Positions 16,738 to 26,007 of a DNA stretch of 51,927 nt are shown piece by piece. Position numbers and translations under genes: made by a program. A model generated the notes under the pieces. It was not told where the DNA came from, did not search any database, and worked only from the letters and a program-made list of their open reading frames with translations. How positions within the stretch are numbered: position 1 is the first letter of the stretch; every line of letters begins with the position of its first letter. This stretch comes from Cyclobacteriaceae bacterium (GTDB lineage: Bacteria > Bacteroidota > Bacteroidia > Cytophagales > Cyclobacteriaceae). The stretch spans positions 1 through 51,927 of the forward strand of contig JAEUUE010000100.1 in assembly GCA_016787605.1 (NCBI GenBank), in the 5' to 3' direction.

Positions 16738-18003
16738 CTACGACCTGTGCCGGAATACCCGGAAGACCAGCGTGCCAGTGAACAGGAAAGTGATCGCCAT
16801 TATTACTGGGTAGTGCCCCTGGGGCGCATCCAGCCAGGAGGAAACTGACTTGTCGATGCTGTGTAAGCCCAGGACCATGACGCAGGCGAAGATCAGCAGA
16901 AGAACCACATTATAATAGACAGAGGGACGATGTTCACGGTTGATGAGTCCTTCGTCGTTGATCAGCAATATCAGGAAGGCGGTAAGCAGGGGTAACACCA
17001 GTCCATTCAATGCCTGGACGAGCAGAATAACGGGAATGGGTTTTAGTCCGCTCATCCCGACCAGGAACCCGGTTAGCAGAACCACTGCCCACGTCCACCG
17101 CTGCGCCGCTTTTCCCCACCCGAATACCGTGGAAGCAATCATGGAAGCGGCATAGGGTGAAGTGATTGCCGACGAGAAACCGGCTGCAAATAATCCTGTC
17201 CCCAGGGCCCATGCGCCGACCGGCCCCAGCGCCGCATGAAGGGCATCCGATAACTCACGGAAATCACGGAAGGAACTTACTGACGTGCCGGCCACCAGGA
17301 TAAAGGCCGTGATCAAACCACCGATGATGACCGAGATGGTCAATCCTACACGCATGAGGGGAACCGTCTGACCTTTGCTGACACCGGAGCCCAGGAAAAC
17401 ATTGTAGGGAACAATCGTGGTGCCGACCAACCCCAAGGCCAGCAGTTCTGATCCTGGCGGTATGCGGGGAACCAGCGAAGACCTGACCACTTCCGTGAAT
17501 TCGGGAGGGCGGTTGAATGCCAGTGCGGCAAACGCCACGCCCATGATGGCCACGAGAAACGTCATGAGCCAGCCGATGGTCTGCCGGCGATCCGTCCAAA
17601 GGATAAGGGCAACCACCAAAGCCAGGAGTGGCGTCAAAGTGAAAATGGTTGCGGACGTCATCAGTTGAAGGCCGGAGACGGCTCCAACAATATTGCCCGC
17701 CTGGTAGGCCGCGCACCCCAGGATGACTGGTCCTCCAAGGAAGAAGTTGAGCCAGGCCCCTTTGCGTTCTCCGTAACGTTGGATCATGGCCTTGCCCATC
17801 GGCAAGCCGCTGACAATGGCCAGTCGCGCGGACACTTCCTGGAGCACAATGCAGGCGATGGTGGAGAAGACGACGGCCCAGAGTAAGTCTAGCTTGAAAA
17901 GTGCGCCGGCCGAGGCAGCGGTCGTGACTGTTCCTGGACCGATGAATGCCGCTGAAATGACGGACCAAAGGAGAACGGAAGAGAGTCTGTTGTTTGCGGT
18001 CAC
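16738..18003 (-). CDS. Nramp-family transporter lacking the canonical DPGN/MPH metal motifs
   Basis: 421 aa, about eleven membrane helices. The Nramp fold is recognised from TM1 (FIGPGTVTTAASAGA, residues 20-34) and TM6 (GLVGTTIVPYNVFLGSG, 191-207). In classical Mn/Fe Nramp proteins TM1 reads DPGN and TM6 reads MPHN, with Asp, Asn and Met as metal ligands. Here the aligned residues are GPGT (Gly22, Thr25) and VPYN (Val198, Tyr200), so the soft-metal site is gone, as in Nramp-related carriers that move other substrates. It may transport Mg2+ or a different solute; this is inference. The N-terminus is short. The start codon lies 18 bases from the first possible start of the divergent adhesin gene, so their promoters must overlap coding sequence. 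Confidence 0.85.
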   Translation of the reverse strand: MTANNRLSSVLLWSVISAAFIGPGTVTTAASAGALFKLDLLWAVVFSTIACIVLQEVSARLAIVSGLPMGKAMIQRYGERKGAWLNFFLGGPVILGCAAYQAGNIVGAVSGLQLMTSATIFTLTPLLALVVALILWTDRRQTIGWLMTFLVAIMGVAFAALAFNRPPEFTEVVRSSLVPRIPPGSELLALGLVGTTIVPYNVFLGSGVSKGQTVPLMRVGLTISVIIGGLITAFILVAGTSVSSFRDFRELSDALHAALGPVGAWALGTGLFAAGFSSAITSPYAASMIASTVFGWGKAAQRWTWAVVLLTGFLVGMSGLKPIPVILLVQALNGLVLPLLTAFLILLINDEGLINREHRPSVYYNVVLLLIFACVMVLGLHSIDKSVSSWLDAPQGHYPVIMAITFLFTGTLVFRVFRHRS

Positions 18004-18021
18004 GTCTCGGACAATAGCGGT

Positions 18022-21000
18022 ATGGACTGTAATTCCCTAAATTTACAGATGTTTTTGGCTGTATTTGCGTTGAAAATCAGGGGAGGGCATGCTTGGCTGG
18101 CATGGTTTGCCCTCGCCTTGGGGCTGATTTTGGTGCCCCAGGGTCTGTTGGCACAACGCGGTAAGATCATCAAGTCTGCCACCACCCCGGTGCTCGATCC
18201 CAACGGCGACACCTTTGTATCGCAGTCGACTCTCGGGTTCTCCAATGATGGCTATAATGTCGATGAGTTCGAACTGAAGATGTTCGGTATCCCCATCGTG
18301 GGGTCCGGTGATTCATTGGCCGACAACCAGGCGGGAGCCAAGTGCGGAATTACCGACATCACCGTGGATAGCCGGGGTTACGGGGTATACGGCGTCATCG
18401 ACAACAACGACAACCTCATCTTTAGGTTTCGCCTCGGAACGGATAACCCCAGCGTGGAAGCCTATACGATACTTATTGACACCGATGGTAAGATGGGTCC
18501 GGATGATCCTAATTCAACACCAGACAACCCCGGCTTTGAAATCGACATTACGCTCATCAAGAATCGAAACCAGGGGGTATCCATTTTTAACATCGATGGC
18601 ATTGAAAGTTGTCCCACCCCGTTGCGGAGCTACGGCTTTGACACTCACTTTCAGATCGCCGTGGCCGATGTAGTGAGCTGCGGCAATCCCGACTACTTCT
18701 ACGACTATTACGTCCCGTTCTCGGCGTTGCAGCAATTATTTGGCATCACTAAGGATACGGAGCTGCGCTTTGCCGCGGTCACCAACACTTCGGCCACCTG
18801 CGCCATGGCGGGCAAGATTTCCGATGTAGCCGGAGTGATCGACACCAAGTACAATGGATGCAACACTTGTGCCTTTCTGGATTTGACTTCCAACCAATGC
18901 CCTACCAGCCTGAACAACCTGTGTTTTACCTGTGGCGGTTTTCAGGTCGGCGTGACCCCCAAGCCGACGCTCAACCTCCCGGTGAAAGCCGGACAGAGCT
19001 TTGTTTCAGGCATGCTGAAGGATCCTGATGGAACCCCGCTCGTGGGGGCCAGCATCTTTATCCAGGTTTTTAATTCTGCGGACGTGTTGGTAGATCGGGA
19101 CACCGTACCCACCGACGGCAGCGGTTCGTGGCTTTCCACTTTTTCCTACATCCTGAATCCTGGTGACTCGATCACAGCCCGGGCCCGCGCGGTTGACCGC
19201 TGTTCTTCCGCAGGCTTGGGCTCACAAGCGAGCTTCACCATCGTGGTGGTCAATGTTCCGCCTACGCTGACCGGAGTGATCACTGCGGCGACCTACACGG
19301 AAAATGACCCGGCGCTTCCCCTGCAACCTTCTTTGGTCATCACGGATCCGGACAACCTGGTACTCGAAGGAGCCACTGTTTCCATAACTTCAAACTTTCA
19401 GTCTGGCCAGGATTTGCTCTTGTTTGCGCCGACCGCTGGAATTACCGGGGTGTTCAATTCTACCACCGGAGTACTGACCTTCACCGGCACCGCTACCCTG
19501 GCCGCCTACCAAACTCTACTGAGAAGTGTTTCGTATCAGAATACCAGCGATAACCCATCCGGCTTGACTCGTATGATTCAGGTACAGGTTTTCGATGGCC
19601 TGGATCCCAGCAACGCCCTGAATCGGTCGATCAATGTCGTACCGGTAAATGATCCCCCGGTTGTTTCCGGTTCCCCGGCCCAGGTACAGTACACCAGCGG
19701 GTCGCTCGTTCTGGACAATACCCTTACGGTGAGCGATGCCGACAACCTGGTGATTACGGGAGGATCGGTGGCCATCACCAACAACTTTATCCAGGCGGAG
19801 GACCAGTTGAACTTTACGAATCAGCTGGGGATTGCAGGCTCATATTCGGCCGCTACCGGTGTTCTTACGCTTACGGGGACCACCTCCTTGGCCAACTATG
19901 AAGCAGCGCTTCGGACCGTAACCTATTCGAGCACGGTACTGACGCCTAGCCTGGTAACGAGACGCGTTTCGTTTGTGGTGTCGGATGGACTGGCCAACAG
20001 CTCGCCGTTTCACAAGTTTGTCGGTATAACCCCGGTCAACTATCCCCCCATATTTGTGGATGGGTCAAATAATCCCATCACCACGATCTCGTTGGTTACC
20101 CCCGAAGATGTACCGCTCAGTACCTGCATCACCGTCTTTGATGTAAACAGCGACCCGGTGACCATCAGTGGAATCAGCCTGGTGTCGGGAAGCGGAACCT
20201 TTACGCTGACCGGCCCGCTCTGCTTCGCCTATGTTCCGGGATCCAATTTCAATGGGGTAACGACAGCCACGATTACCATTTGCGATCCGCACAATGCCTG
20301 CGCCACGGCCACGCTGGAAATCACCGTGACTCCCGTAAACGATGCGCCGGTGATCACCGGGTCGCCGGCGGTGATTCATTACCCGGGTTCTGCCGTTCCC
20401 GTCGATAATACTCTGCAGGTCACCGATGCCGACCATGCAACGCTGACGGGCGCCACTTCGGTCATTGATGGCAACTTTGTTTCCGCCGAGGATGTGCTGG
20501 TTTTTGTCAATCAGTCTGGAATTACAGGAAGTTATAATGCAGGCACCGGGCAGTTGACTCTGACAGGCAATGCCACCCTCGCCGCCTATTCTACGGCATT
20601 GCAGAGCATCACGTACTCCAACGCCTTCCAATCTTCGTTGTTGACTCGCCGCATCTCTTTTGTGGTGACCGACGGTACGGATTCCAGTTTGCCCTTCCGC
20701 AAATTCATTGAGTTCGCCGGGAATGTGAATCGGCCACCCTTCCTGGTGGACGGGTCGAACAACCCGGTATCCGAACTCTCCTTTCAAACCGATGAGGATA
20801 CTCCCGTTACAGGCTGCCTGACCGTGGTGGATCCCGATGGCGACCCAGTATCACTTACGTCTATTACTCTGGTGTCCGGCTCCGGAAATTTTGTACTCAC
20901 GGGAGGACTATGTTTCCAATTCACACCCGCTCCGAACTTTTCCGGCCAGGCTTCCGCCACCGTGACGATCTGCGATTCGAACAATGCCTGTGCCAATGGT

Positions 21001-22902
21001 ACAGTGCTGGTTACCGTAAACCCGGTCAATGACCCGCCTGTAATCACAGGATCTTCCGGGTTGGTGGTCTACACCAGTACCCCTGTGTCCGTGGATGATG
21101 CGGTGTCGGTATCCGACGCCGATCATGCCCAACTCGCATCTGCATCGGTCGCCATTAGCCTGAACTACCAGGCCGGCAAGGATGTACTTTCGTTCACGCC
21201 GCAGGGTGGCATAACCGGATCGTTTGACGCCGGCACCGGAATCCTATCCCTGGCGGGTTCAGCCTCCCTGGCCGATTATACACAGGTACTTCGCAGCATC
21301 ACGTTCTCCAACTCAGACCAGTTTCCCTCTACGCTCACGCGGCAGCTGAGCTTTTTGGCAAACGACGGGGTGGCAAACAGCCAGCCGTTCATTCGGTTTA
21401 TTGATGTACTGCAAGTAAATGTCGGCCCCCGTCTGACCGATGGCACCAACCCGGTAGATACTCTTTATTACACCATCCAGGAAGACACGCCGCTATCCAC
21501 TTGTGTGAATGCCACAGATCCCAACGGCGACCAGGTTTCCATTGCCAGCCTGGATATCCTGTCGGGCACCGGCACCTTTACCCTCGATGGAGGTCTTTGT
21601 TTTACGTTTGTTCCTGGATTAAACTCCGTATCCAGGGTGACGGCGAAGATTACGGCCTGCGATGGAGCCACCAACAGCCTTTGTGTAATCGGGGGTCTTG
21701 TCATCACGATCCAGCCGGTCAATGATCCGCCCGAAATCACCATCAACACCATCCGGGTAAACGCTGATGAAACGACAGAGATTTGTCTGACAGTGACGGA
21801 TGTGGAAAATGACGGTGTGTTCTACAGCCATGGCGTTTCGCTCACCGGGAACTCGACGCTGGACAACGGTTCTTCCTCCACCGACCTCTGTTTCCTGTAT
21901 ACCCCGAATACGGGATTCGAGGGTATTGACCAGATTGACATCACCGTGTGCGAAACGAATTCCCCAACTCTTTGCACCACGAAGACCATACCGGTGGAGG
22001 TGAAGTACCCCAACCGCCCTCCCCAGACGATTGTGAACGGTGTTCCCGGGGCAACGATCAGCCTGACCACACCGGAAGATCAGCCGCTGGTATTCTGTTT
22101 TGAGTCGGTTGACCCGGATGGCGACGATGTCACCCTGTTCGAGGTGCAAAACGTGATAGGCGGCGGCCGGTTGGAGACTTACCAGAATATTGAATTCTGC
22201 TTCACCTTTACGCCCGAGAAAGATTTCAACGGGCTGGCCACCTGGACGATCATCGTTTGCGATGATCAGGATCCCAGTTTGTGCGGCACGTTAACAGCCA
22301 ACATCCAGGTCACTCCCCAGAACGATGCTCCGATTGCAGTGACCGACACCCTCTCGGTGCTCCGTCACACGGTGTCAAAGTTCAACATATTGGCCAATGA
22401 TTATGACATCGAGGGCGGTTCCATCCTGCTGACGTTACAACCCAAGTTGCAGGCAAAGCATGGCCAGGCCGTGTTGTCATCGGATGGATTTGTCACGTAT
22501 ACCTCGGATCGTTACTACCGCGGAATGGATTCCCTGGTTTATGAAATCTGCGACGACGGCTCACCGGTAGGTTGCAGCCAGGCGACAGTTCTCATCCAGA
22601 TTTCAGACCTGCCCCTGAGGATTTACGAAGGGGTTTCGCCCAACGGCGACGGCATCAACGATTACTGGAGAATGGATGGTATAGACTATTATCCTGAAAA
22701 CTCTGTGCGTGTATTTGACCGGTACAATAACCTGGTCTATGAAATGAGCAACTACAACAACGAAGATCGCGTGTGGCGCGGCGAGGCCAACCGGGGGATC
22801 ACGCGGGGCAAGTTGCCGGATGGCGTGTACTTCTACAGCATCTACATATCGAAGGATATTCCGAGTTTGAGTGGGTTTGTAGTGTTGAAAATGGAGAAAT
22901 GA
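18022..22902 (+). CDS. Giant modular surface adhesin with T9SS type B (CHU_C) sorting domain
   Basis: 1,626 aa from ATG 18022; ATG 18049 (nine residues shorter) is equally plausible. A long signal peptide ends near LLAQ (residue 45). Residues about 46-320 form a Cys-containing N-terminal domain with calcium-like loops (DTDGKMGPDDPN). A carboxypeptidase-regulatory-like Ig domain follows (about 325-408). From 409 on come two kinds of cadherin/Ig-like modules: A (about 130 aa, with a TGVLTLTG-type motif, no Cys) and B (about 100 aa, with EDxPL and four Cys). The order is A-A-B-A-B-A-B-B-B, then a Big_9-like module. The end (from about 1530; GVSPNGDGINDYW) is the CHU_C domain that targets proteins for T9SS secretion and surface attachment. 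It starts an operon with PorP/SprF-like and OmpA-like genes. A sticky role in gliding, adhesion or cell contact is inferred. Confidence 0.92.
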   Translation: MDCNSLNLQMFLAVFALKIRGGHAWLAWFALALGLILVPQGLLAQRGKIIKSATTPVLDPNGDTFVSQSTLGFSNDGYNVDEFELKMFGIPIVGSGDSLADNQAGAKCGITDITVDSRGYGVYGVIDNNDNLIFRFRLGTDNPSVEAYTILIDTDGKMGPDDPNSTPDNPGFEIDITLIKNRNQGVSIFNIDGIESCPTPLRSYGFDTHFQIAVADVVSCGNPDYFYDYYVPFSALQQLFGITKDTELRFAAVTNTSATCAMAGKISDVAGVIDTKYNGCNTCAFLDLTSNQCPTSLNNLCFTCGGFQVGVTPKPTLNLPVKAGQSFVSGMLKDPDGTPLVGASIFIQVFNSADVLVDRDTVPTDGSGSWLSTFSYILNPGDSITARARAVDRCSSAGLGSQASFTIVVVNVPPTLTGVITAATYTENDPALPLQPSLVITDPDNLVLEGATVSITSNFQSGQDLLLFAPTAGITGVFNSTTGVLTFTGTATLAAYQTLLRSVSYQNTSDNPSGLTRMIQVQVFDGLDPSNALNRSINVVPVNDPPVVSGSPAQVQYTSGSLVLDNTLTVSDADNLVITGGSVAITNNFIQAEDQLNFTNQLGIAGSYSAATGVLTLTGTTSLANYEAALRTVTYSSTVLTPSLVTRRVSFVVSDGLANSSPFHKFVGITPVNYPPIFVDGSNNPITTISLVTPEDVPLSTCITVFDVNSDPVTISGISLVSGSGTFTLTGPLCFAYVPGSNFNGVTTATITICDPHNACATATLEITVTPVNDAPVITGSPAVIHYPGSAVPVDNTLQVTDADHATLTGATSVIDGNFVSAEDVLVFVNQSGITGSYNAGTGQLTLTGNATLAAYSTALQSITYSNAFQSSLLTRRISFVVTDGTDSSLPFRKFIEFAGNVNRPPFLVDGSNNPVSELSFQTDEDTPVTGCLTVVDPDGDPVSLTSITLVSGSGNFVLTGGLCFQFTPAPNFSGQASATVTICDSNNACANGTVLVTVNPVNDPPVITGSSGLVVYTSTPVSVDDAVSVSDADHAQLASASVAISLNYQAGKDVLSFTPQGGITGSFDAGTGILSLAGSASLADYTQVLRSITFSNSDQFPSTLTRQLSFLANDGVANSQPFIRFIDVLQVNVGPRLTDGTNPVDTLYYTIQEDTPLSTCVNATDPNGDQVSIASLDILSGTGTFTLDGGLCFTFVPGLNSVSRVTAKITACDGATNSLCVIGGLVITIQPVNDPPEITINTIRVNADETTEICLTVTDVENDGVFYSHGVSLTGNSTLDNGSSSTDLCFLYTPNTGFEGIDQIDITVCETNSPTLCTTKTIPVEVKYPNRPPQTIVNGVPGATISLTTPEDQPLVFCFESVDPDGDDVTLFEVQNVIGGGRLETYQNIEFCFTFTPEKDFNGLATWTIIVCDDQDPSLCGTLTANIQVTPQNDAPIAVTDTLSVLRHTVSKFNILANDYDIEGGSILLTLQPKLQAKHGQAVLSSDGFVTYTSDRYYRGMDSLVYEICDDGSPVGCSQATVLIQISDLPLRIYEGVSPNGDGINDYWRMDGIDYYPENSVRVFDRYNNLVYEMSNYNNEDRVWRGEANRGITRGKLPDGVYFYSIYISKDIPSLSGFVVLKMEK
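19249..22602 (+). repeat. Adhesin module array with three 690-base A+B super-repeats
   Basis: Modules begin at the VNxPP-type linkers: A1 19249, A2 19645, B1 20035, A3 20335, B2 20725, A4 21025, B3 21415, B4 21718, B5 22006, final module 22318. A modules measure 390 bases (A1 396), B modules 288-312. The A2B1, A3B2 and A4B3 pairs start at 19645, 20335 and 21025, exactly 690 bases (230 residues) apart, and the third is 693. DNA of the copies differs at many sites, so the duplications are old but kept length. Confidence 0.9.
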
Positions 22903-23813
22903 AGAGGCCCGGTTTCATATTCGGAAGCTTGCTGCTGCTTCTGGCCACGGCATCATGGGGCCAGCAGGAAGCGACCTATGCCCAGTATATGTTCAATGGC
23001 TTGGCTATTAACCCCGCCTATGCCGGCCAGCATCGGGCCCTGAGCGTGAATGTGCTCTCGCGTTTTCAGAATGTGGGTCTTCCCGGTGCTCCGACCACGC
23101 AGTCGCTGGCCGTGCATTCCCCGCTGATGAACCAGCGATTCGCCGTCGGGGCCTTGTTTGTACATGATAAGATTGGCGTAATCAGCCAGACGCAGTTCAG
23201 CGGAATCTACGCATACAGAATCCCCGTGTCTCTTCGGGGCACCCTCTCCTTTGGTATTCAAGCGGGATTGAGCCGCTATGCGGCACAGTACTCCGCCCTC
23301 GATATCTATCAGTCGGACCCGGCCTTCAGCCAGGATATCAACGAAACCCGGCCGAACATCGGTACCGGGATCTTCCTGGATCATACCGACTGGTATGTGG
23401 GGTTGAGCGCTCCGCACATGCTCAATAACGTTTTTACCCGTGACAGTGATCTCATGACGATTCACCAGCCCTTCCCGGTCATCCTCACTGGCGGGGTCGT
23501 CTTTCCGATCAGCCGGGCCATTCATTTCAAACCCAATACGCTCATTAAGCTGGTGGATGGCCGCCTTGTGGAGATTGATATCAATGCCAACTTCCTGTTC
23601 GACGAAGTGATCTGGGCGGGCATTTCCTACCACTCTTCACAATCCCTGAGCTTCCTGGTTGATCTCCAGGTCACCGATCAGCTCAGGCTGGGCTATTCCT
23701 ATTCGGCAGCGTTCGGTGAAATCAAGACGGTTCAAATTGGTTCCCACGAAGTCTTTCTGGGATACGTATTCAAGTTCAACAGCAAGGGGATTGTTTCGCC
23801 CCGCTACTTCTGA
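22899..23813 (+). CDS. PorP/SprF family outer-membrane protein
   Basis: 304 aa from ATG 22899, overlapping the adhesin stop by four bases (ATGA); a longer frame without signal peptide is not preferred. Signal peptide residues 1-22 (ATASWGQQ) and the family start EATYAQYMFNGLAINPAYAGQ are followed by a beta-barrel with RYAAQYSALDIYQSDPAF and a C-terminus ending in Phe. In Bacteroidota, PorP/SprF proteins are encoded next to CHU_C (type B) T9SS substrates and are needed for their secretion or surface anchoring (SprF for SprB in Flavobacterium johnsoniae is known). This copy should serve the adhesin upstream. Confidence 0.92.
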   Translation: MKRPGFIFGSLLLLLATASWGQQEATYAQYMFNGLAINPAYAGQHRALSVNVLSRFQNVGLPGAPTTQSLAVHSPLMNQRFAVGALFVHDKIGVISQTQFSGIYAYRIPVSLRGTLSFGIQAGLSRYAAQYSALDIYQSDPAFSQDINETRPNIGTGIFLDHTDWYVGLSAPHMLNNVFTRDSDLMTIHQPFPVILTGGVVFPISRAIHFKPNTLIKLVDGRLVEIDINANFLFDEVIWAGISYHSSQSLSFLVDLQVTDQLRLGYSYSAAFGEIKTVQIGSHEVFLGYVFKFNSKGIVSPRYF

Positions 23814-26002
23814 TGCGCCAGGTTATCATCATCTTCTTTTGGTGGGTGGGGTTCACGCAGGCCTGGAGTCAAAGCACCAACATCTCTGGCCTTTTTCAGA
23901 ATCCCTTCAACAAGGCGGAAAGAATGTACATGCAACAGGGGTACCGCCACGCGATCAACCTGTATCGGATTGTGCTGGACCGCAACCCCGATCATCGCCT
24001 GGCCAAAGCCCGCGTGGCCGACTGCTATTACCGGATGGGGCAGTTTGAAGAAGCTAACCGCTGGTGCCGCATGCTAATAAGCGAAGGCCAACCTACTGCC
24101 GATGAATTCTACCACTGGGCCCAGGTGCTGAGTGCCCTGGAGCGGTATGACTCCGCGTACCAGGCCTATGCCAAGGCGCTGGCCCTGGACAGTACCGAAT
24201 GCAGGGCAAAAACAAAGATGCAATTCATTGAAAGAATGGAGTTCTACCGGAAGGACCCGGCTTCCTATGCAATGAACCGTCAGTGGTATAATTCCCCGGT
24301 ATCGGATTTCTCCCCGCGTCATTTTGGCGAAGGCATTGTCTTTGTTTCTTCCCGCGACCGGGAGGCATTTATCAAGCGCACGCCTTGGGACGGCCTCAGC
24401 GAACAAGAGGGCCTCTTGAATGCCTTTTACGTGGGCTCCTCCTACGATTCTTCAAAGTCGCTCGACGACCAAGTAAGCCTGTTTTATAGCCGCTCACTCA
24501 ACTCACCCTACCATGATGGCCCTGTAACCTTCTATCAGAACGGAACCCGTATTGCGTACACGCGCAACCTGGTTGAAGACGGCAAGCCGGTCAAGGATGA
24601 GTGGGGACGGGTGAATCTTGAGCTTTATTTTGCCACGCTGGGCGACAACCGCAGCCTGACCCGCCTCGAAAAGTATCCCTACAACAGCCGTTCCTATTCG
24701 ATTGCCCATCCCTGGATTTCGGAAGATGGCTCTGTGCTGTACTTCTCATCCAATATGCCCGGAGGCAAAGGCGGTGCGGACCTCTATGTGAGTTACTATC
24801 GGGAAGGTCAATGGACAAAACCGGAAAACCTGGGCGACGGCATCAATAGCCGCGGTGATGAATTCTCCCCTTATTGGTGGAACGATCAGCTCTTCTTCTC
24901 GTCGGATGGATTCGGGGGCTTCGGCGGCCTGGACAATTTCGTGGCGTCGCGCACCGGTGACGTGTTTGGCAGCCCGGAAAACCTGGGCTACCCCTTAAAC
25001 TCTTCCCACGATGATTTCGGTCTGATCATCGATGGCGCCGGAAGGGAGGGTTATTTTGCCTCCAATCGCCTGGATCGCAACGATGATATCTACAAGTTTC
25101 ACCTGAGGAAAGTAACCGTCGTCGGTCACGTCCGTGAAATGCGATCCAACCAGGCCGTGCCCCTGGCCGGGGTGAGCCTCCGCGAAAATGGACAATCAGA
25201 ACCTGTTCAAATTATCACGGATGAGCGCGGCAACTTCCGTGTCGAACTCGAAGTAGAGAAGGACTATCATGTGATCGCCTCCAAAGAGGGCTACGCTACG
25301 CTGGGCGAGCAGGTGCTCCAGTTGGGGCAGGCCTCGATTGTAGCCGATACCCTGGACGTCACCCTCTGGAAGCATGCCTTGTTTGCCCGCGGAGTGGTTT
25401 ACAGCGATGAACTCCAGCAAAAGCTTCCCGGGGCCACCGTCTATCTCCATAACCTGAAGACGGGCACCGTGGATAGCATTAAGACCGGGGAGCAGGCTGC
25501 CTACCACTTTCTTGTTCTGCCCAACATGCAGTACCGGATCAGCGCCCGTTATCCCGGATACCTGGAGCGGGGCTTCAACTTGAATACCCATAATCTCTTC
25601 GAGGGCGATCTCCTCAATGACTTTTTGCTGGAAGAAGTGTACCTGGATAAGATGACCGTTTTCTTCGGCTATGATCAGTGGATTCTGCGGCCGGAGTTTG
25701 AAAGGGAACTGAATCGCATTATCCGGAGTTTACAAAAGAACAAAACGGCTACGGTCTATATCGGCGCTCATGCCGACACGCAGGGTACCCGAGAATACAA
25801 CAAGAACCTCTCGGACAAGCGCGCCAATGCGGTGGTCCAATTCCTGAAGAACAAAGGGATTGTCTCTTCTCGGATTCAAGCCTTCGGGTTCGGTGAGGAG
25901 TTGATCCTCAATCTCTGCAGCGACGGCGTGGATTGCTCCGACGAAGAGCATTCCAGGAACCGCCGTGCGGAAATAAAGGTTCAGACCGCGGAGATGCGAT
26001 AA
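23813..26002 (+). CDS. PorE-like TPR/PD40/OmpA-domain protein
   Basis: 729 aa, starting on the last base of the PorP/SprF gene (ATG 23813). Signal peptide to about residue 19. TPR-like helices (about 30-140, MYMQQGYRHAINLYRIVLDRNPDH-type) are followed by a WD40-like PD40 propeller (about 165-440; repeats such as SEDGSVLYFSSNMPGGKGG), a carboxypeptidase-regulatory-like domain (about 445-530, VPLAGVSLRENGQ) plus a second such domain, and a C-terminal OmpA peptidoglycan-binding domain (about 615-722, with AHADTQGTREYNKNLSDKRA). The order matches PorE, the P. gingivalis peptidoglycan anchor of the T9SS. Here it lies in an operon with a type B substrate and a PorP/SprF protein and probably links them to the cell wall. 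Confidence 0.9.
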   Translation: MRQVIIIFFWWVGFTQAWSQSTNISGLFQNPFNKAERMYMQQGYRHAINLYRIVLDRNPDHRLAKARVADCYYRMGQFEEANRWCRMLISEGQPTADEFYHWAQVLSALERYDSAYQAYAKALALDSTECRAKTKMQFIERMEFYRKDPASYAMNRQWYNSPVSDFSPRHFGEGIVFVSSRDREAFIKRTPWDGLSEQEGLLNAFYVGSSYDSSKSLDDQVSLFYSRSLNSPYHDGPVTFYQNGTRIAYTRNLVEDGKPVKDEWGRVNLELYFATLGDNRSLTRLEKYPYNSRSYSIAHPWISEDGSVLYFSSNMPGGKGGADLYVSYYREGQWTKPENLGDGINSRGDEFSPYWWNDQLFFSSDGFGGFGGLDNFVASRTGDVFGSPENLGYPLNSSHDDFGLIIDGAGREGYFASNRLDRNDDIYKFHLRKVTVVGHVREMRSNQAVPLAGVSLRENGQSEPVQIITDERGNFRVELEVEKDYHVIASKEGYATLGEQVLQLGQASIVADTLDVTLWKHALFARGVVYSDELQQKLPGATVYLHNLKTGTVDSIKTGEQAAYHFLVLPNMQYRISARYPGYLERGFNLNTHNLFEGDLLNDFLLEEVYLDKMTVFFGYDQWILRPEFERELNRIIRSLQKNKTATVYIGAHADTQGTREYNKNLSDKRANAVVQFLKNKGIVSSRIQAFGFGEELILNLCSDGVDCSDEEHSRNRRAEIKVQTAEMR

Positions 26003-26007
26003 GCCTC

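Noticed and set aside
18038-18045. TAAATTTA palindrome as promoter box of adhesin and Nramp genes
   Set aside because: It differs from TAnnTTTG and would place the transcript start at or after the ATG at 18049.
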